Assembly: GCF_900111675.1 (NCBI RefSeq)
Contig: NZ_FOHO01000014.1
Span: 1-64,000, forward strand
Length of the DNA: 64,000 bases
Source: Paracoccus homiensis
GTDB taxonomy: Bacteria > Pseudomonadota > Alphaproteobacteria > Rhodobacterales > Rhodobacteraceae
Reading direction: 5' to 3'
A program made the translations under genes and the position numbers. The notes beneath the pieces are model-generated. The model saw nothing but the letters and a program-made list of their open reading frames with translations. It was not told the origin of the DNA and made no database searches. Of this stretch, positions 46,305 through 57,110 are shown one piece after another (within the stretch, counting starts at the first letter, position 1; each line of letters opens with the position of its first letter).

Positions 46305-46979
46305 ATGTGTGCGCTTTGTGTGTCGCCGGCGCTTGAAGGCTGGCCGATTTTTATCCTCTGCGGTGCTGGGATGCAGCGTCGTGAAGGCAAACTGACCGAG
46401 GCTTTGCGGTCGTTCCGTTTGCCCTTTCGTGTGCTCGAAACTGTGCGGGGCGCCTCTCCGGTCGGGGGGCGCCCCGAGTTGCATCGCAGGGTCTGGCGTC
46501 AGGTGGTTCAGGATGACCTGCCCGGTGCGATCCTTCTGGAAGATGGTGTCAAATTGCTGCCCGGCTTCGTCGGCTTTCTGGCGGCGGGCGGGTATCTGCA
46601 TTCCGAACTGACGCAGCTGTGCCACGGTCGCGCCCGTGTCTGGCGCTGGGGGGCAAGCGATGCCTCGCCGGGGGTGCGCCTGCGACCGCTGGCCGTCAGC
46701 GATGCCCTGCCTGCCGGATATGCCTTGTCGCGCAAGGGCGCAGGCCATCTGCTGGACGCCCATCGCGCGACCCGCGCCCGCTGCGAGGTGACCCAGGACA
46801 GCTGGCCCTGTGACGTCGGGCAGCTTGGCGCGCTGGTTGCCCGGCCGCAGCTGGTCGAGGCGCCGGAATGGATGACCGCGACCGCACCCGGACCCGCCGC
46901 GCCCGATGCCGGGCGACCTTCACGCATTCGCCACTTCGCCCGCGAGTCATTCAGCCGCGAACTGAGCCTGCGCCACTGA
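46305..46979 (+). CDS. Glycosyltransferase family 25-like protein
   Basis: The 224-residue protein resembles GT25 (LPS/LOS beta-1,4-galactosyltransferase type) enzymes: WPIFILCGAGMQRREGKL parallels the family N-terminus, AILLEDGVKLLPGF the LEDD-type metal/donor motif (here LEDG), and ALPAGYALSRKGAGHLL the acceptor segment. The second acid of the motif is missing, so activity is uncertain. A T-run after CCGAATCGGCG and a TCTCCTGACAGGAGA palindrome (46192-46206) lie upstream. Confidence 0.55.
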   Translation: MCALCVSPALEGWPIFILCGAGMQRREGKLTEALRSFRLPFRVLETVRGASPVGGRPELHRRVWRQVVQDDLPGAILLEDGVKLLPGFVGFLAAGGYLHSELTQLCHGRARVWRWGASDASPGVRLRPLAVSDALPAGYALSRKGAGHLLDAHRATRARCEVTQDSWPCDVGQLGALVARPQLVEAPEWMTATAPGPAAPDAGRPSRIRHFARESFSRELSLRH

Positions 46980-47285
46980 TCTTCCGGACTTCCTGTCAGG
47001 GCCGCGCCGATGGTTTCGGGGCGGCCTTGTACCGTCTTGCCTCGCGATGTTCGGGGTGGCGATGTCTCCGATCCGCAACGTCAATTCAAGAACTGCGATC
47101 CAAAGGTCGCATCCCTCGCGATTCCGTGTGCTTGACGGTTGCCGGGTCTTGAATCAGGTGCTAGAGACGCCGCAGATTTCCGAATGGCCGTCCACAGGCC
47201 GTTTGACTGCGACCCGCACCCCGCGACAGACCGGATCCCTTGTCCGGCCCGCCAGCGGGGTTTGCGCAAACCGTGAAGGATGACC
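46980..47285. other. Intergenic region upstream of the atp operon
   Basis: No gene is supported. It probably contains the atp promoter: TTGACG at 47132-47137 is a good -35 box, but the nearest -10-like TGCTAG at 47159-47164 is 21 bases away, too far for a normal promoter. GAAGGA at 47275-47280 is the atpH ribosome site. Confidence 0.4.
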
Positions 47286-47846
47286 GTGGCCAACTCTGTT
47301 TCCATGTCCCAGAGCATCGCCGGGCGCTATGCGCAGGCCGTCTTCGACATCGTGAAAGAAGAAGGAGGGCTGGATCAACTGGCCCAACAGACCGACGATC
47401 TGGGTGCGGCGCTGCATGACAGCAGCGATCTGCGCAGCCTGATCACCTCGCCCATCTACAGCCGCGACCAGCAGAACCGTGCCATCGGCGCGCTGGCCGA
47501 CAAGATGGGCCTGTCGGCCACGATGTCGAACACCCTGCAGCTGATGGCGAAGAACCGGCGCCTGTTCGTACTGCCGCAGCTGGTGTCCCAGCTTCAGGCA
47601 CTGATCGCGCAGGAGCGTGGCGAAGTGACCGCCGATGTGATCAGCGCCGTCGCGCTGACCGATGACCAGCAGAACCGCCTGCGTGACACGCTGGCGAAGA
47701 AGTCGGGCAAGACGGTCAAATTGAATACCCGCGTCGATGAGGCTCTCATCGGCGGAATGATTGTCAAGATGGGCTCGCAGATGATCGACAGCTCGATCCG
47801 CTCGAAGCTCGCCTCCCTCCAGAATGCTATGAAAGAGGTCGGATAA
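47286..47846 (+). CDS. atpH: ATP synthase F1 subunit delta
   Basis: The 186-residue stalk subunit links the F1 head to the F0 stator. The N-terminus [18 protein letters not shown] and the C-terminal [20 protein letters not shown] block are the family signatures. GTG 47286 lies 5 bases after GAAGGA and is preferred; ATG 47280 would start directly at that site. It is the first gene of the F1 operon atpHAGDC, and its stop shares a base with the atpA start region. Confidence 0.94.
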   Translation: MANSVSMSQSIAGRYAQAVFDIVKEEGGLDQLAQQTDDLGAALHDSSDLRSLITSPIYSRDQQNRAIGALADKMGLSATMSNTLQLMAKNRRLFVLPQLVSQLQALIAQERGEVTADVISAVALTDDQQNRLRDTLAKKSGKTVKLNTRVDEALIGGMIVKMGSQMIDSSIRSKLASLQNAMKEVG

Positions 47847-49381
47847 TGGGAATCCAGGCTGCCGAGATTTCGGCGATCCTCAAGGATCAGATCAAGAACT
47901 TCGGTCAGGAAGCCGAAGTGGCCGAAGTGGGGCAGGTGCTGTCGGTCGGTGACGGCATCGCCCGTGTCTACGGCCTCGACAAGGTGCAGGCCGGTGAGAT
48001 GGTCGAATTCCCCGGCGGCGTCCGGGGCATGGTGCTGAACCTCGAAACCGACAACGTCGGTGTCGTGATCTTCGGCGACGACCGTGACATCAAGGAAGGC
48101 GACACCGTCAAGCGCACGCGCTCGATCGTGGACGTCCCCGTCGGCAAGGGCCTGCTGGGCCGCGTCGTCGACGCACTGGGCAACCCGATCGACGGCAAGG
48201 GGCCGATCGAGAGCGACACCCGCGCCGTCGCCGACGTGAAGGCACCGGGCATCATGCCGCGCAAATCGGTTCACGAACCGATGGCGACCGGCCTGAAGGC
48301 CATCGACGCGATGATCCCCGTCGGCCGCGGCCAGCGCGAGCTGATCATTGGTGACCGCCAGACCGGCAAGACCGCGATCGCGCTGGACACCATTCTGAAC
48401 CAGAAGAACTACAACGGCCGCGAAGAAGACGGCATGAAGTCGCTGTATTGCGTCTATGTCGCCGTTGGCCAGAAGCGTTCGACCGTTGCGCAGCTGGTGA
48501 AGAAGCTGGAAGAAACCGGCGCGATGGCCTATTCGATCGTCGTCGCCGCAACCGCGTCGGACCCCGCGCCGATGCAGTTCCTCGCACCCTATTCGGCGAC
48601 CGCCATGGGCGAGTATTTCCGTGACAACGGCATGGACGCGCTGATGATCTATGACGACCTGTCCAAGCAGGCCGTTGCTTATCGTCAGATGTCGCTGCTG
48701 CTGCGCCGCCCGCCCGGCCGCGAAGCCTATCCGGGCGACGTTTTCTACCTGCACTCGCGCCTGCTGGAGCGTTCGGCCAAGCTGAACGAGGAATATGGCG
48801 CAGGCTCGCTGACGGCCCTGCCGATCATCGAAACCCAAGGCGGCGACGTGTCGGCCTTTATTCCGACCAACGTGATCTCGATCACCGACGGCCAGATCTT
48901 CCTGGAAACCGAACTGTTCTTCCAGGGCATCCGTCCGGCCGTGAACACCGGTCTTTCGGTCAGCCGCGTGGGTTCGTCGGCACAGACCAAGGCGATGAAA
49001 TCGGTTGCCGGTCCGGTCAAGCTGGAACTGGCGCAGTATCGCGAAATGGCGGCCTTTGCCCAGTTCGGTTCGGATCTGGACGCCGCGACCCAGCGACTGC
49101 TGAACCGTGGTGCGCGCCTGACCGAGCTGATGAAACAGCCGCAGTATTCGCCGCTGACCAACGCTGAAATCGTGATTGTCATCTATGCCGGCACCAAAGG
49201 TTACATCGACACCGTGCCGGTGCGCGAAGTCGTGGCATGGGAACAGGGCCTGATCCAGTTCCTGCGCAACCAGAAGGCTGACCTGCTGGACGACATGACC
49301 AAGAACGACCGCAAGGTTGCGGGCGATCTGGAAAACGCGATCAAGGCGGCGCTGGACGAATACAGCAAGACCCGCGCCTGA
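47846..49381 (+). CDS. atpA: ATP synthase F1 subunit alpha
   Basis: The 511-residue non-catalytic nucleotide-binding subunit carries P-loop GDRQTGKTA, the [20 protein letters not shown] segment and the signature [19 protein letters not shown]. It forms the hexameric head with AtpD. Start ATG 47846 overlaps the atpH TAA by one base. The very long antisense frame here is a shadow. Confidence 0.98.
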   Translation: MGIQAAEISAILKDQIKNFGQEAEVAEVGQVLSVGDGIARVYGLDKVQAGEMVEFPGGVRGMVLNLETDNVGVVIFGDDRDIKEGDTVKRTRSIVDVPVGKGLLGRVVDALGNPIDGKGPIESDTRAVADVKAPGIMPRKSVHEPMATGLKAIDAMIPVGRGQRELIIGDRQTGKTAIALDTILNQKNYNGREEDGMKSLYCVYVAVGQKRSTVAQLVKKLEETGAMAYSIVVAATASDPAPMQFLAPYSATAMGEYFRDNGMDALMIYDDLSKQAVAYRQMSLLLRRPPGREAYPGDVFYLHSRLLERSAKLNEEYGAGSLTALPIIETQGGDVSAFIPTNVISITDGQIFLETELFFQGIRPAVNTGLSVSRVGSSAQTKAMKSVAGPVKLELAQYREMAAFAQFGSDLDAATQRLLNRGARLTELMKQPQYSPLTNAEIVIVIYAGTKGYIDTVPVREVVAWEQGLIQFLRNQKADLLDDMTKNDRKVAGDLENAIKAALDEYSKTRA

Positions 49382-49393
49382 GAGGGGGGATAG

Positions 49394-50272
49394 ATGCCCA
49401 GTCTCAAGGAACTCAAAAACCGGATCGGAAGCGTCAAGAACACGCGGAAGATCACCAAGGCGATGCAAATGGTCGCCGCCGCGAAACTGCGCCGTGCGCA
49501 AGACGCGGCGGAGGCCGCGCGCCCCTATGCCGACCGCATGGCCGCCGTCATGGCCGGGCTGACCGCAAGTGCGGCCGGTTCGGAAACGGCGCCGCGCCTG
49601 CTGTCGGGCACGGGCTCGGAACAGAAGCATCTGCTTGTGGTGATGACCGCGGAACGTGGTCTTGCCGGCGGCTTCAACAGCTCGATCGTCAAGCTGGCGC
49701 GCCAGCATGCCGAAAAGCTGCGGGGCCAGGGCAAGGACGTGACGATCCTGACCGTCGGCAAAAAAGGCCGCGAGCAGCTGAAGCGTGACTATGGCAGCCT
49801 GTTTGTCAGCCATGTCGATCTGTCCGAGGTCAAGCGCGTGGGCTATGAAAACGCCCGCCAGATCACCGATCAGGTTCTGGACCGGTTCGAAGCGGGCGAA
49901 TTCGACGTCGCCACGATCTTTTACAACCGGTTCGAATCGGTGATCAGCCAGATCCCGACGGCACGTCAGATCATCCCCGCCGAAGCGCCGCAGGGCGATC
50001 AGGCGGCCGATACCTCGGCGCTTTATGACTACGAGCCCGGCGAAGAGGCCATTCTGGCCGAATTGCTGCCCCGCTCGGTGGCGACGCAGATCTTTGCGGC
50101 GCTTCTGGAAAATGCGGCCTCCGAACAGGGGGCGCGGATGAGTGCCATGGACAACGCCACGCGCAACGCGGGCGACATGATCGACCGACTGACGACCGAG
50201 TATAACCGCTCGCGTCAGGCAGCGATCACCAAGGAACTCATCGAAATCATTTCGGGCGCCGAGGCGCTCTGA
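49394..50272 (+). CDS. atpG: ATP synthase F1 subunit gamma
   Basis: The 292-residue central rotor shaft has the family N-terminal coiled coil ([19 protein letters not shown]), [10 protein letters not shown] in the middle, and C-terminal [16 protein letters not shown], the rotor signature. It lies 12 bases after atpA with GAGGGGGGA as its ribosome site. Confidence 0.97.
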   Translation: MPSLKELKNRIGSVKNTRKITKAMQMVAAAKLRRAQDAAEAARPYADRMAAVMAGLTASAAGSETAPRLLSGTGSEQKHLLVVMTAERGLAGGFNSSIVKLARQHAEKLRGQGKDVTILTVGKKGREQLKRDYGSLFVSHVDLSEVKRVGYENARQITDQVLDRFEAGEFDVATIFYNRFESVISQIPTARQIIPAEAPQGDQAADTSALYDYEPGEEAILAELLPRSVATQIFAALLENAASEQGARMSAMDNATRNAGDMIDRLTTEYNRSRQAAITKELIEIISGAEAL

Positions 50273-50278
50273 CCGTAA

Positions 50279-51718
<1,440 letters not shown>

Positions 51719-51727
51719 GGGGGCGAA

Positions 51728-52183
51728 ATGGCCGATACCATGCAGTTCGATCTCGTGTCGCCGGAACGGAGCCTGATCTCCGTTCCCGTGCGCGAGGTGC
51801 GCCTGCCGGGGACCGATGGCGATCTGACCGCCATGCCCGGCCATGCGCCGACCATCGTCACGCTGCGGCCGGGCCTTGTCACGGTGGTTGCCGGTGACGG
51901 CAACCAGTCGGAATTCGCCGTGACCGGCGGTTTCGCCGAAATCGCCGCCGATTCGGTCAGCCTGCTGGCCGAACGCGGTCATCCCCGCGCCGAGATCACG
52001 CAAGAGATCTTCAACGAGATGATGACCGAGGCACATCGCCAGAAGAAGGCTGCGGTCGAAAAGGCCGACAAGCATTCGACGGGCGAAGACATCGTGACCG
52101 CCGCGGTCAAGCTTCTGGGTGATATGGAGGCCTTGGGCACCCATATCGGTCTGGATCCGAACCAGGCGACGATCCCGGACTGA
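51728..52183 (+). CDS. atpC: ATP synthase F1 subunit epsilon
   Basis: The 151-residue subunit has the N-terminal beta sandwich (MQFDLVSPERSLIS, PGTDGDLTAMPGHAPT) that binds gamma. The C-terminal segment is helical and longer than in E. coli (about 138 residues). Alphaproteobacteria often use the separate zeta inhibitor (DUF1476), which is not in this window. GGGGGCG precedes ATG 51728. A terminator follows. Confidence 0.95.
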   Translation: MADTMQFDLVSPERSLISVPVREVRLPGTDGDLTAMPGHAPTIVTLRPGLVTVVAGDGNQSEFAVTGGFAEIAADSVSLLAERGHPRAEITQEIFNEMMTEAHRQKKAAVEKADKHSTGEDIVTAAVKLLGDMEALGTHIGLDPNQATIPD

Positions 52184-52212
52184 TAGATCGTTGAAAATTT
52201 GACGATAAAGAC

Positions 52213-52237
52213 AAGCCCCGGCCGCGCGCCGGGGCTT
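52213..52237 (+). terminator. Terminator of the atpHAGDC operon
   Basis: AAGCCCCGGC pairs with GCCGGGGCTT (10 bp) around CGCGC, followed by TTTCG, 30 bases after the atpC stop. Confidence 0.88.
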
Positions 52238-52282
52238 TCGCATGCGATTTGAACGCGTTTAATCTGGTTCAAAGGGGGAGAC

Positions 52283-52630
52283 ATGCAGCGTTTCAATCAC
52301 ACCGCGATCGGCATCTGTCAGGGCAGTCTGCAGCTGTTTTCGGCCTTCGAGGATAACGGTCCGATGTGGGCTGGCGAGGGCCCGCGGGTCGAGCGGCGGC
52401 AGGTCCGGTTCACGGACAGCTTTCTGCTGCCGCCGGTCGTCCATATCTCGGTGTCGATGTGGGATATCGAAGGCAGCAACAATCAGCGCGCCGATATTGC
52501 CAGCGACAAGGTGACCCCCGACGGGTTCGAGGTGGTGTTTCGGACCTGGGGCGATACGCGCGTCGCCCGCATCCGCGCCGATTGGATGGCCATCGGCGCG
52601 GTGCAGAACGAGGATGATTTCACCCTCTAG
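52283..52630 (+). CDS. H-type lectin domain protein
   Basis: The 115-residue protein is essentially one H-type lectin domain: VRFTDSFLLPPVVHISVSMW, then the asparagine-rich turn GSNNQRADI, then VTPDGFEVVFRTWGDTRV and WMAIGAV. In eukaryotic discoidin/snail agglutinins this fold binds N-acetylgalactosamine in trimers or hexamers; no signal peptide is present here, so a cytosolic role or unusual export is implied. GGGGGAG precedes ATG 52283. Its TAG overlaps the TAG of the convergent hydrolase gene in CTAG. Confidence 0.85.
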   Translation: MQRFNHTAIGICQGSLQLFSAFEDNGPMWAGEGPRVERRQVRFTDSFLLPPVVHISVSMWDIEGSNNQRADIASDKVTPDGFEVVFRTWGDTRVARIRADWMAIGAVQNEDDFTL

Positions 52631-53403
52631 GCGCGTTCCAGATTGACCGCGATCAGGCCCGCGACCTCGTCCGGGTGACTGATCGGCAGCATGTGGCCCG
52701 CGCCCGGCACGCTGGCGCGGCCCACATCCGGCAGACGCGCCGCCAGCTGTTCGGCGATTTCATGCACCACCGGGGGCGAATTCTCGCCCGAGACCAGCAA
52801 GACCGGCGCATCGATCGATTCCAACCCGTCCGGGCGCAGGATATCGGCGCTGTCCTGCGACAGGGCCGGACCCGTCGCCGCGACGAGGTGGATCTGTTCG
52901 CGCATCTGCTGCTGCAGCATCGAGGGCAGGGCGTCATAGCCCTGGCCGCCCCAGACGGCCAGAAAGCGGCGCGTCGCCTCTTCGATCTGGCCTTCGGACA
53001 TCAGTCGTTCCATCTCGGCGTCGCGCAGGGTCTGGTCGGCATCGTCGGCGGCCGCGAACAGGACAGGCTCGATCAGGGTCAATGTGCGCACGGCCTCGGG
53101 GGCTGCGACGGCGATGCGCAGGGCAACGGTCGCGCCGATGCTGTGACCGATCAGATCCAGCGGACGGTTGATGAAACTGGCCGCAATCCGGGTGACGGCC
53201 GTGTGGAAATCCACGTCGTCCGATCCCGGTTCCCACGGATCGCTGCGGCCGTGGCCCGGCATGTCAAAGCCTTGCAGATCGATCTGCCCGCCAAGCCGCT
53301 GCGCGATGGGACGCCAATAGCCGCCGCTTGCCAGCATGCAATGCAGCGCCAGCGCCGGGCGGTCAGGGTCGCCCGGCCAGTGTCGTTTGTAGATCCCCTT
53401 CAC
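52627..53403 (-). CDS. Alpha/beta-fold hydrolase
   Basis: The 258-residue protein has the nucleophile elbow GHSIG (Ser), the oxyanion HCMLASGGYW segment, GFDMPGHGRSDPW, a late Asp/Glu (VLLVSGENSP) and the catalytic His in VPGAGHMLPISHP. GTG 53403 is chosen because it overlaps the stop of the upstream gene (GTGA). It is probably an esterase or lactonase; substrate unknown. Confidence 0.9.
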   Translation of the reverse strand: MKGIYKRHWPGDPDRPALALHCMLASGGYWRPIAQRLGGQIDLQGFDMPGHGRSDPWEPGSDDVDFHTAVTRIAASFINRPLDLIGHSIGATVALRIAVAAPEAVRTLTLIEPVLFAAADDADQTLRDAEMERLMSEGQIEEATRRFLAVWGGQGYDALPSMLQQQMREQIHLVAATGPALSQDSADILRPDGLESIDAPVLLVSGENSPPVVHEIAEQLAARLPDVGRASVPGAGHMLPISHPDEVAGLIAVNLERA

Positions 53404-53999
53404 AGCGATGCCAGATGCCGTTCCAGGAAATCCAGCCGATCCTGACCCCAGAACCGTTGTCCGGTTTCGCGGACCACATAGAACGGCGCGCCAAAGGCCC
53501 CGGCCTCGACCGCGTCCTCCAGGTTGCGGCCATAGGTTTCGGCGCCGACGAACAGGCCCTTGTCGGCCAGATCGGGGTCGAAGCCGTGCGCCTGCAGGAT
53601 ATCGCGGATCACGCTGTCTTCCGCGATGTCGCGCTGTTCGGCCCAAGTGGCGCGGGTAAACGCGTGCACCAGCCCGCCAAGATCGCCGCCGCCGGCATTC
53701 TGCGCGGCAATCACCGCATAAGAGGACGGAGCCATATTCGTCGGCCAATGCGCAGGGTTCAGGTGAAACGGAACGCCCATATGCGCGGCCCACCGGGTCA
53801 GTTCCTGCGCGCGGTATTCCTGACGGCTGACATGGCGGTCCTTGGGACGGATCCCGCCGGTGCGGTCGAACATCTGCATCAGGTCGACCGGCTTGTAGGT
53901 GATCGTCGCGCCGTGTTTTTCGGCAATCTCCTCAAGCCGCAACCCGGCCAGATAGCAATACGGGCTGATTGTCCCAAGATAATAGTCGATGCTAGCCAT
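53400..53999 (-). CDS. DsbA-family 2-hydroxychromene-2-carboxylate isomerase-like protein
   Basis: The 199-residue protein has the GST-kappa/HCCA isomerase fold: IDYYLGTISPYCYLAGLRL at the N-terminus, cis-Pro region GAFGAPFYVV, and the FWGQDRLDFLERHL ending. Members are glutathione-dependent isomerases in aromatic degradation, but many act on unknown substrates. Translationally coupled to the hydrolase downstream. Confidence 0.9.
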   Translation of the reverse strand: MASIDYYLGTISPYCYLAGLRLEEIAEKHGATITYKPVDLMQMFDRTGGIRPKDRHVSRQEYRAQELTRWAAHMGVPFHLNPAHWPTNMAPSSYAVIAAQNAGGGDLGGLVHAFTRATWAEQRDIAEDSVIRDILQAHGFDPDLADKGLFVGAETYGRNLEDAVEAGAFGAPFYVVRETGQRFWGQDRLDFLERHLASL

Positions 54000-54085
54000 A
54001 ACATGGTCCTTCTAGGTTTGCCGCGAGGCTAGCGCGGTGCTAAGGCGTTCGCAATCTGACGAATCCCGCCAAAGGCCTTGCTTCC

Positions 54086-55105
54086 ATGCCCGTCATGACA
54101 GAACCCAAACTCATCGCTGGTAATGCCAACACGCCGCTTGCTTCGGCCATCGCCCGTCGCATGTCGATGCATCGTGGCATGAATGTGGGGCTGTGCGACG
54201 CCCGTGTCGAGCGTTTCAACGATGCCGAGATCTTTGTCGAAGTCTACGAGAACGTTCGTGGCGAAGACATGTACATCATTCAGCCGACGTCGAACCCGGC
54301 GAATGACAACCTGATGGAACTGCTGATCATGGTTGACGCGCTGAAACGGTCCTCGGCCGCGCGCATCACCGCCGTGATCCCCTATTTCGGCTATGCCCGT
54401 CAGGACCGCCGCGCCAAGGCCCGCACGCCGATCAGCGCCAAGCTGGTCGCCAACCTGCTGACCGAGGCGGGCGTGGACCGGGTTCTGACCATGGACCTGC
54501 ATGCCGCGCAGATTCAGGGCTTCTTCGATATTCCGGTCGATAACCTGTACGCGGCCCCGGTCTTCGGACTGGACGTCAAGCACCACTTCAAGGGTCGCAT
54601 GGACGATCTGATGGTCGTCTCGCCCGATGTGGGTGGTGTGGCCCGCGCCCGCGAACTGGCCACCCGGATCGGTGCGCCCCTGTCGATCGTGGACAAGCGC
54701 CGCGAAAAGGCGGGAGAGGTCGCCGAGATGACCGTGATCGGTGATGTCGAAGGCAAGGCCTGCATCATCGTCGACGATATCTGCGACACGGCCGGAACGC
54801 TGTGCAAGGCCGCGCAGACGCTGACGGATGCCGGCGCGACCGAGGTGCACGCCTATATCACCCATGGCGTCCTGTCCGGCCCGGCGGTCGAACGGATCAG
54901 CAAATCGGTGATGAAATCGCTGGTGATCACCGATTCGATCCAGCCGACCGAGGCGGTGAAGAATGCGCCGAATATCCGTATCGTGCCGACCGCGCCGATG
55001 TTCACCCAGGCGATCCTGAACATCTGGAACGGCACGTCGGTCAGCAGCCTGTTCGAAACCGACACGCTGATCCCGATCTATGAAGGTCTTTACAGCGACA
55101 GCTGA
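54086..55105 (+). CDS. prs: Ribose-phosphate pyrophosphokinase
   Basis: The 339-residue enzyme makes PRPP from ribose 5-phosphate and ATP for nucleotide, histidine and tryptophan synthesis. [12 protein letters not shown], the ATP loop [11 protein letters not shown], the metal site [15 protein letters not shown] and the PRPP loop [10 protein letters not shown] are all present. ATG 54095 (MTEPKLI) is an alternative start. Slightly longer than E. coli Prs (315), as in related genomes. Confidence 0.96.
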   Translation: MPVMTEPKLIAGNANTPLASAIARRMSMHRGMNVGLCDARVERFNDAEIFVEVYENVRGEDMYIIQPTSNPANDNLMELLIMVDALKRSSAARITAVIPYFGYARQDRRAKARTPISAKLVANLLTEAGVDRVLTMDLHAAQIQGFFDIPVDNLYAAPVFGLDVKHHFKGRMDDLMVVSPDVGGVARARELATRIGAPLSIVDKRREKAGEVAEMTVIGDVEGKACIIVDDICDTAGTLCKAAQTLTDAGATEVHAYITHGVLSGPAVERISKSVMKSLVITDSIQPTEAVKNAPNIRIVPTAPMFTQAILNIWNGTSVSSLFETDTLIPIYEGLYSDS

Positions 55106-55133
55106 AGCCGCCGGTTTCGGGCGCAGGTGACGA

Positions 55134-55667
55134 TCAGTCCTTGCGCCCGCGCACCGAAATGACCCCGTCGAAGGATCCGCCATCGCGGGTCGCCTTCGCA
55201 CCCAGATTGCGCGCCAAGCTGCGCATCGACTGATTTTCAGCCTGATAGAACAGATGCAGCGACGACATGCCGACCCGGCGTGCCGCCAGCATCGTCAACA
55301 GGATCAGGGTGCGTCCGAGACCCTTGCCCTGCAATTGCGGCTCGACCGACAGGGCGACTTCGCCCGCGCCGCTGGTGGGATAGGCGGCCAGTTCAGACAT
55401 CGCCCGCAGGTCGCCCCGCACGAAAGCGCCAAAGGCATAGGTCTGCGACCAATCGATCCGATCGACATAGGCGCAGATCGCCTCGTCGCTGAGACTGCCG
55501 TGAAACCGCGAGCCGCGGGCCTCGGGCGAAAGCCGCAGGAAATGCGCCTTGACAGCCGGCGCGTCGGCTTGATCCAGCCCGCGCAGCCGGAACCGGCCCG
55601 CAAGCCGGGTCAACAGTGGCAAGCCCTGTGGGCGGGGCCTGCGAAAGGGAAAGCGAAGATGAAGCAC
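55134..55667 (-). CDS. GNAT family N-acetyltransferase
   Basis: The 177-residue protein has the GNAT acetyl-CoA loop QLQGKGLGRTLI (Q-x3-G-x-G/A type) after the strand EVALSVEP, and the downstream LHLFYQAENQSMRSLARNLG helix. The N-terminus is Arg/Pro-rich (RFPFRRPRPQG). Substrate unknown. Convergent with prs. Confidence 0.87.
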   Translation of the reverse strand: MLHLRFPFRRPRPQGLPLLTRLAGRFRLRGLDQADAPAVKAHFLRLSPEARGSRFHGSLSDEAICAYVDRIDWSQTYAFGAFVRGDLRAMSELAAYPTSGAGEVALSVEPQLQGKGLGRTLILLTMLAARRVGMSSLHLFYQAENQSMRSLARNLGAKATRDGGSFDGVISVRGRKD

Positions 55668-55756
55668 GCCCTGATCCGTTTCGACGTTCGACCCATGCCG
55701 AACCCCGCCGAAATCGGTTCGGCGGGGCGAATTTTCAAGTCCGACCCTACGTCAGC

Positions 55757-57019
55757 CTAATGCGGCAGGGCGCGCCAGCCGATGTCACGACGACAGAAGC
55801 CCTGCGGCCAGTCGATGCGGTCAACCAGATCATAGGCGCGCTGATGGGCCTCGGTCAGCGTCGCGCCGCGTCCGGTGCAGGCCAGAACCCGGCCCCCGCT
55901 GGCGACGACCTGTCCGTCCTGATCCTTGGTCCCGGCGTGGAACACCATCTCGAAACTGGTTTCAGGAAGGTTGCTCAGGCCATTGATCACGCTTCCCTTT
56001 TCGTATTCACCGGGATAGCCGTTCGCGGCCATCACCACGGTCAGGGCATGATCCTCGGCCCAGGTGACCTGCGCCTGATCCAGACGCCCTTCGGCACAGG
56101 CCAGCAGCAGGTCAAGAACCTGACCGCCCAACCGCATCATCAGAACCTGGCATTCCGGGTCACCGAAGCGCACATTGTATTCGACCAGCCGCGCCTGTCC
56201 GTCCTTGATCATCAGCCCGGCATAAAGGACGCCCTGAAACGGCATGCCGCGATCAGCCATTTCCGCCATCGTCGGGCGGACGATGCGGTCCATGACCTGA
56301 TCCTGCAACGCCTCGGTCAGGATCGGGGCGGGGCTATAGGCGCCCATGCCGCCGGTATTCGGGCCGGTATCGCCGTCGCCGACGCGTTTGTGATCCTGTG
56401 CCGTGCCCACGGGCAGGCAGGTCTTGCCGTCGCAAAGGATGAAAAAGCTGGCCTCTTCGCCGTCCATGAATTCCTCGATCACGACCGAGGTGTCGCCGAA
56501 TTCGCCGTCGAAGATCTGGGCGATGGCCTCATGCGCCTGCGCCACGGTTTCGGCCACGGTCACGCCCTTGCCTGCGGCCAGCCCATCGGCCTTGACCACG
56601 ATGGGGGCACCCTTTTCGCTGACATAGGCGCAGGCGGGCGCGGCCTCGGTAAAGCGGGCCCATGCGGCGGTGGGGGCGTCGCAGGCATCGCAGACTTCCT
56701 TGGTGAAGGTCTTTGACGCCTCAAGCTGGGCGGCCGCGCGGGACGGTCCGAAAACCGGCAGGCCCGCTTCGCGCAGCGCATCGGATACGCCCGCGGCCAG
56801 CGGCGCCTCGGGGCCGATGACGACGAAATCGATGGCATGTTCTTCGGCGAAGGTCAGCACGTCGGCGGGTGAATCAATGTTGATCGAGGCGCAGCGCGCA
56901 AAGCTGGCGATGCCCGCATTGCCCGGTGCGACGATCAGCCGGTCGCATTTCGGATTCTGCCGGATGGCCCATGCCAACGCATGTTCACGCCCGCCGCCGC
57001 CGAGGATCAGGATATTCAT
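55757..57019 (-). CDS. purD: Phosphoribosylamine-glycine ligase
   Basis: The 420-residue ATP-grasp enzyme carries out the second step of purine synthesis. Signatures are MNILILGGGGREHALAW, APGNAGI, VVIGPEAPLAAGVSD, VVKADGLAAGKGV and MGAYSPAPI. ATG 57019 is the family start; upstream frame is a short extension. It is divergent from xseA. Confidence 0.96.
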   Translation of the reverse strand: MNILILGGGGREHALAWAIRQNPKCDRLIVAPGNAGIASFARCASINIDSPADVLTFAEEHAIDFVVIGPEAPLAAGVSDALREAGLPVFGPSRAAAQLEASKTFTKEVCDACDAPTAAWARFTEAAPACAYVSEKGAPIVVKADGLAAGKGVTVAETVAQAHEAIAQIFDGEFGDTSVVIEEFMDGEEASFFILCDGKTCLPVGTAQDHKRVGDGDTGPNTGGMGAYSPAPILTEALQDQVMDRIVRPTMAEMADRGMPFQGVLYAGLMIKDGQARLVEYNVRFGDPECQVLMMRLGGQVLDLLLACAEGRLDQAQVTWAEDHALTVVMAANGYPGEYEKGSVINGLSNLPETSFEMVFHAGTKDQDGQVVASGGRVLACTGRGATLTEAHQRAYDLVDRIDWPQGFCRRDIGWRALPH

Positions 57020-57110
57020 CTGCCGCCCTTTCGCTTGCCGCCCTTTCACTCAGGGTCGGCGCGTTCTAGTCTGAGGGCCGCGAGGGAACAAGACGCAGGG
57101 TTCGGCAGGA

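Noticed and set aside
46188..46763. 191-codon minus-strand frame opposite the GT25-like gene
   Set aside because: It covers a likely promoter/terminator region and has no domain-like features; the plus-strand gene fits better.
47132..47164. Promoter of the atp operon from TTGACG and TGCTAG
   Set aside because: The 21-base spacing is too long for a standard promoter, so it was left as a remark only.
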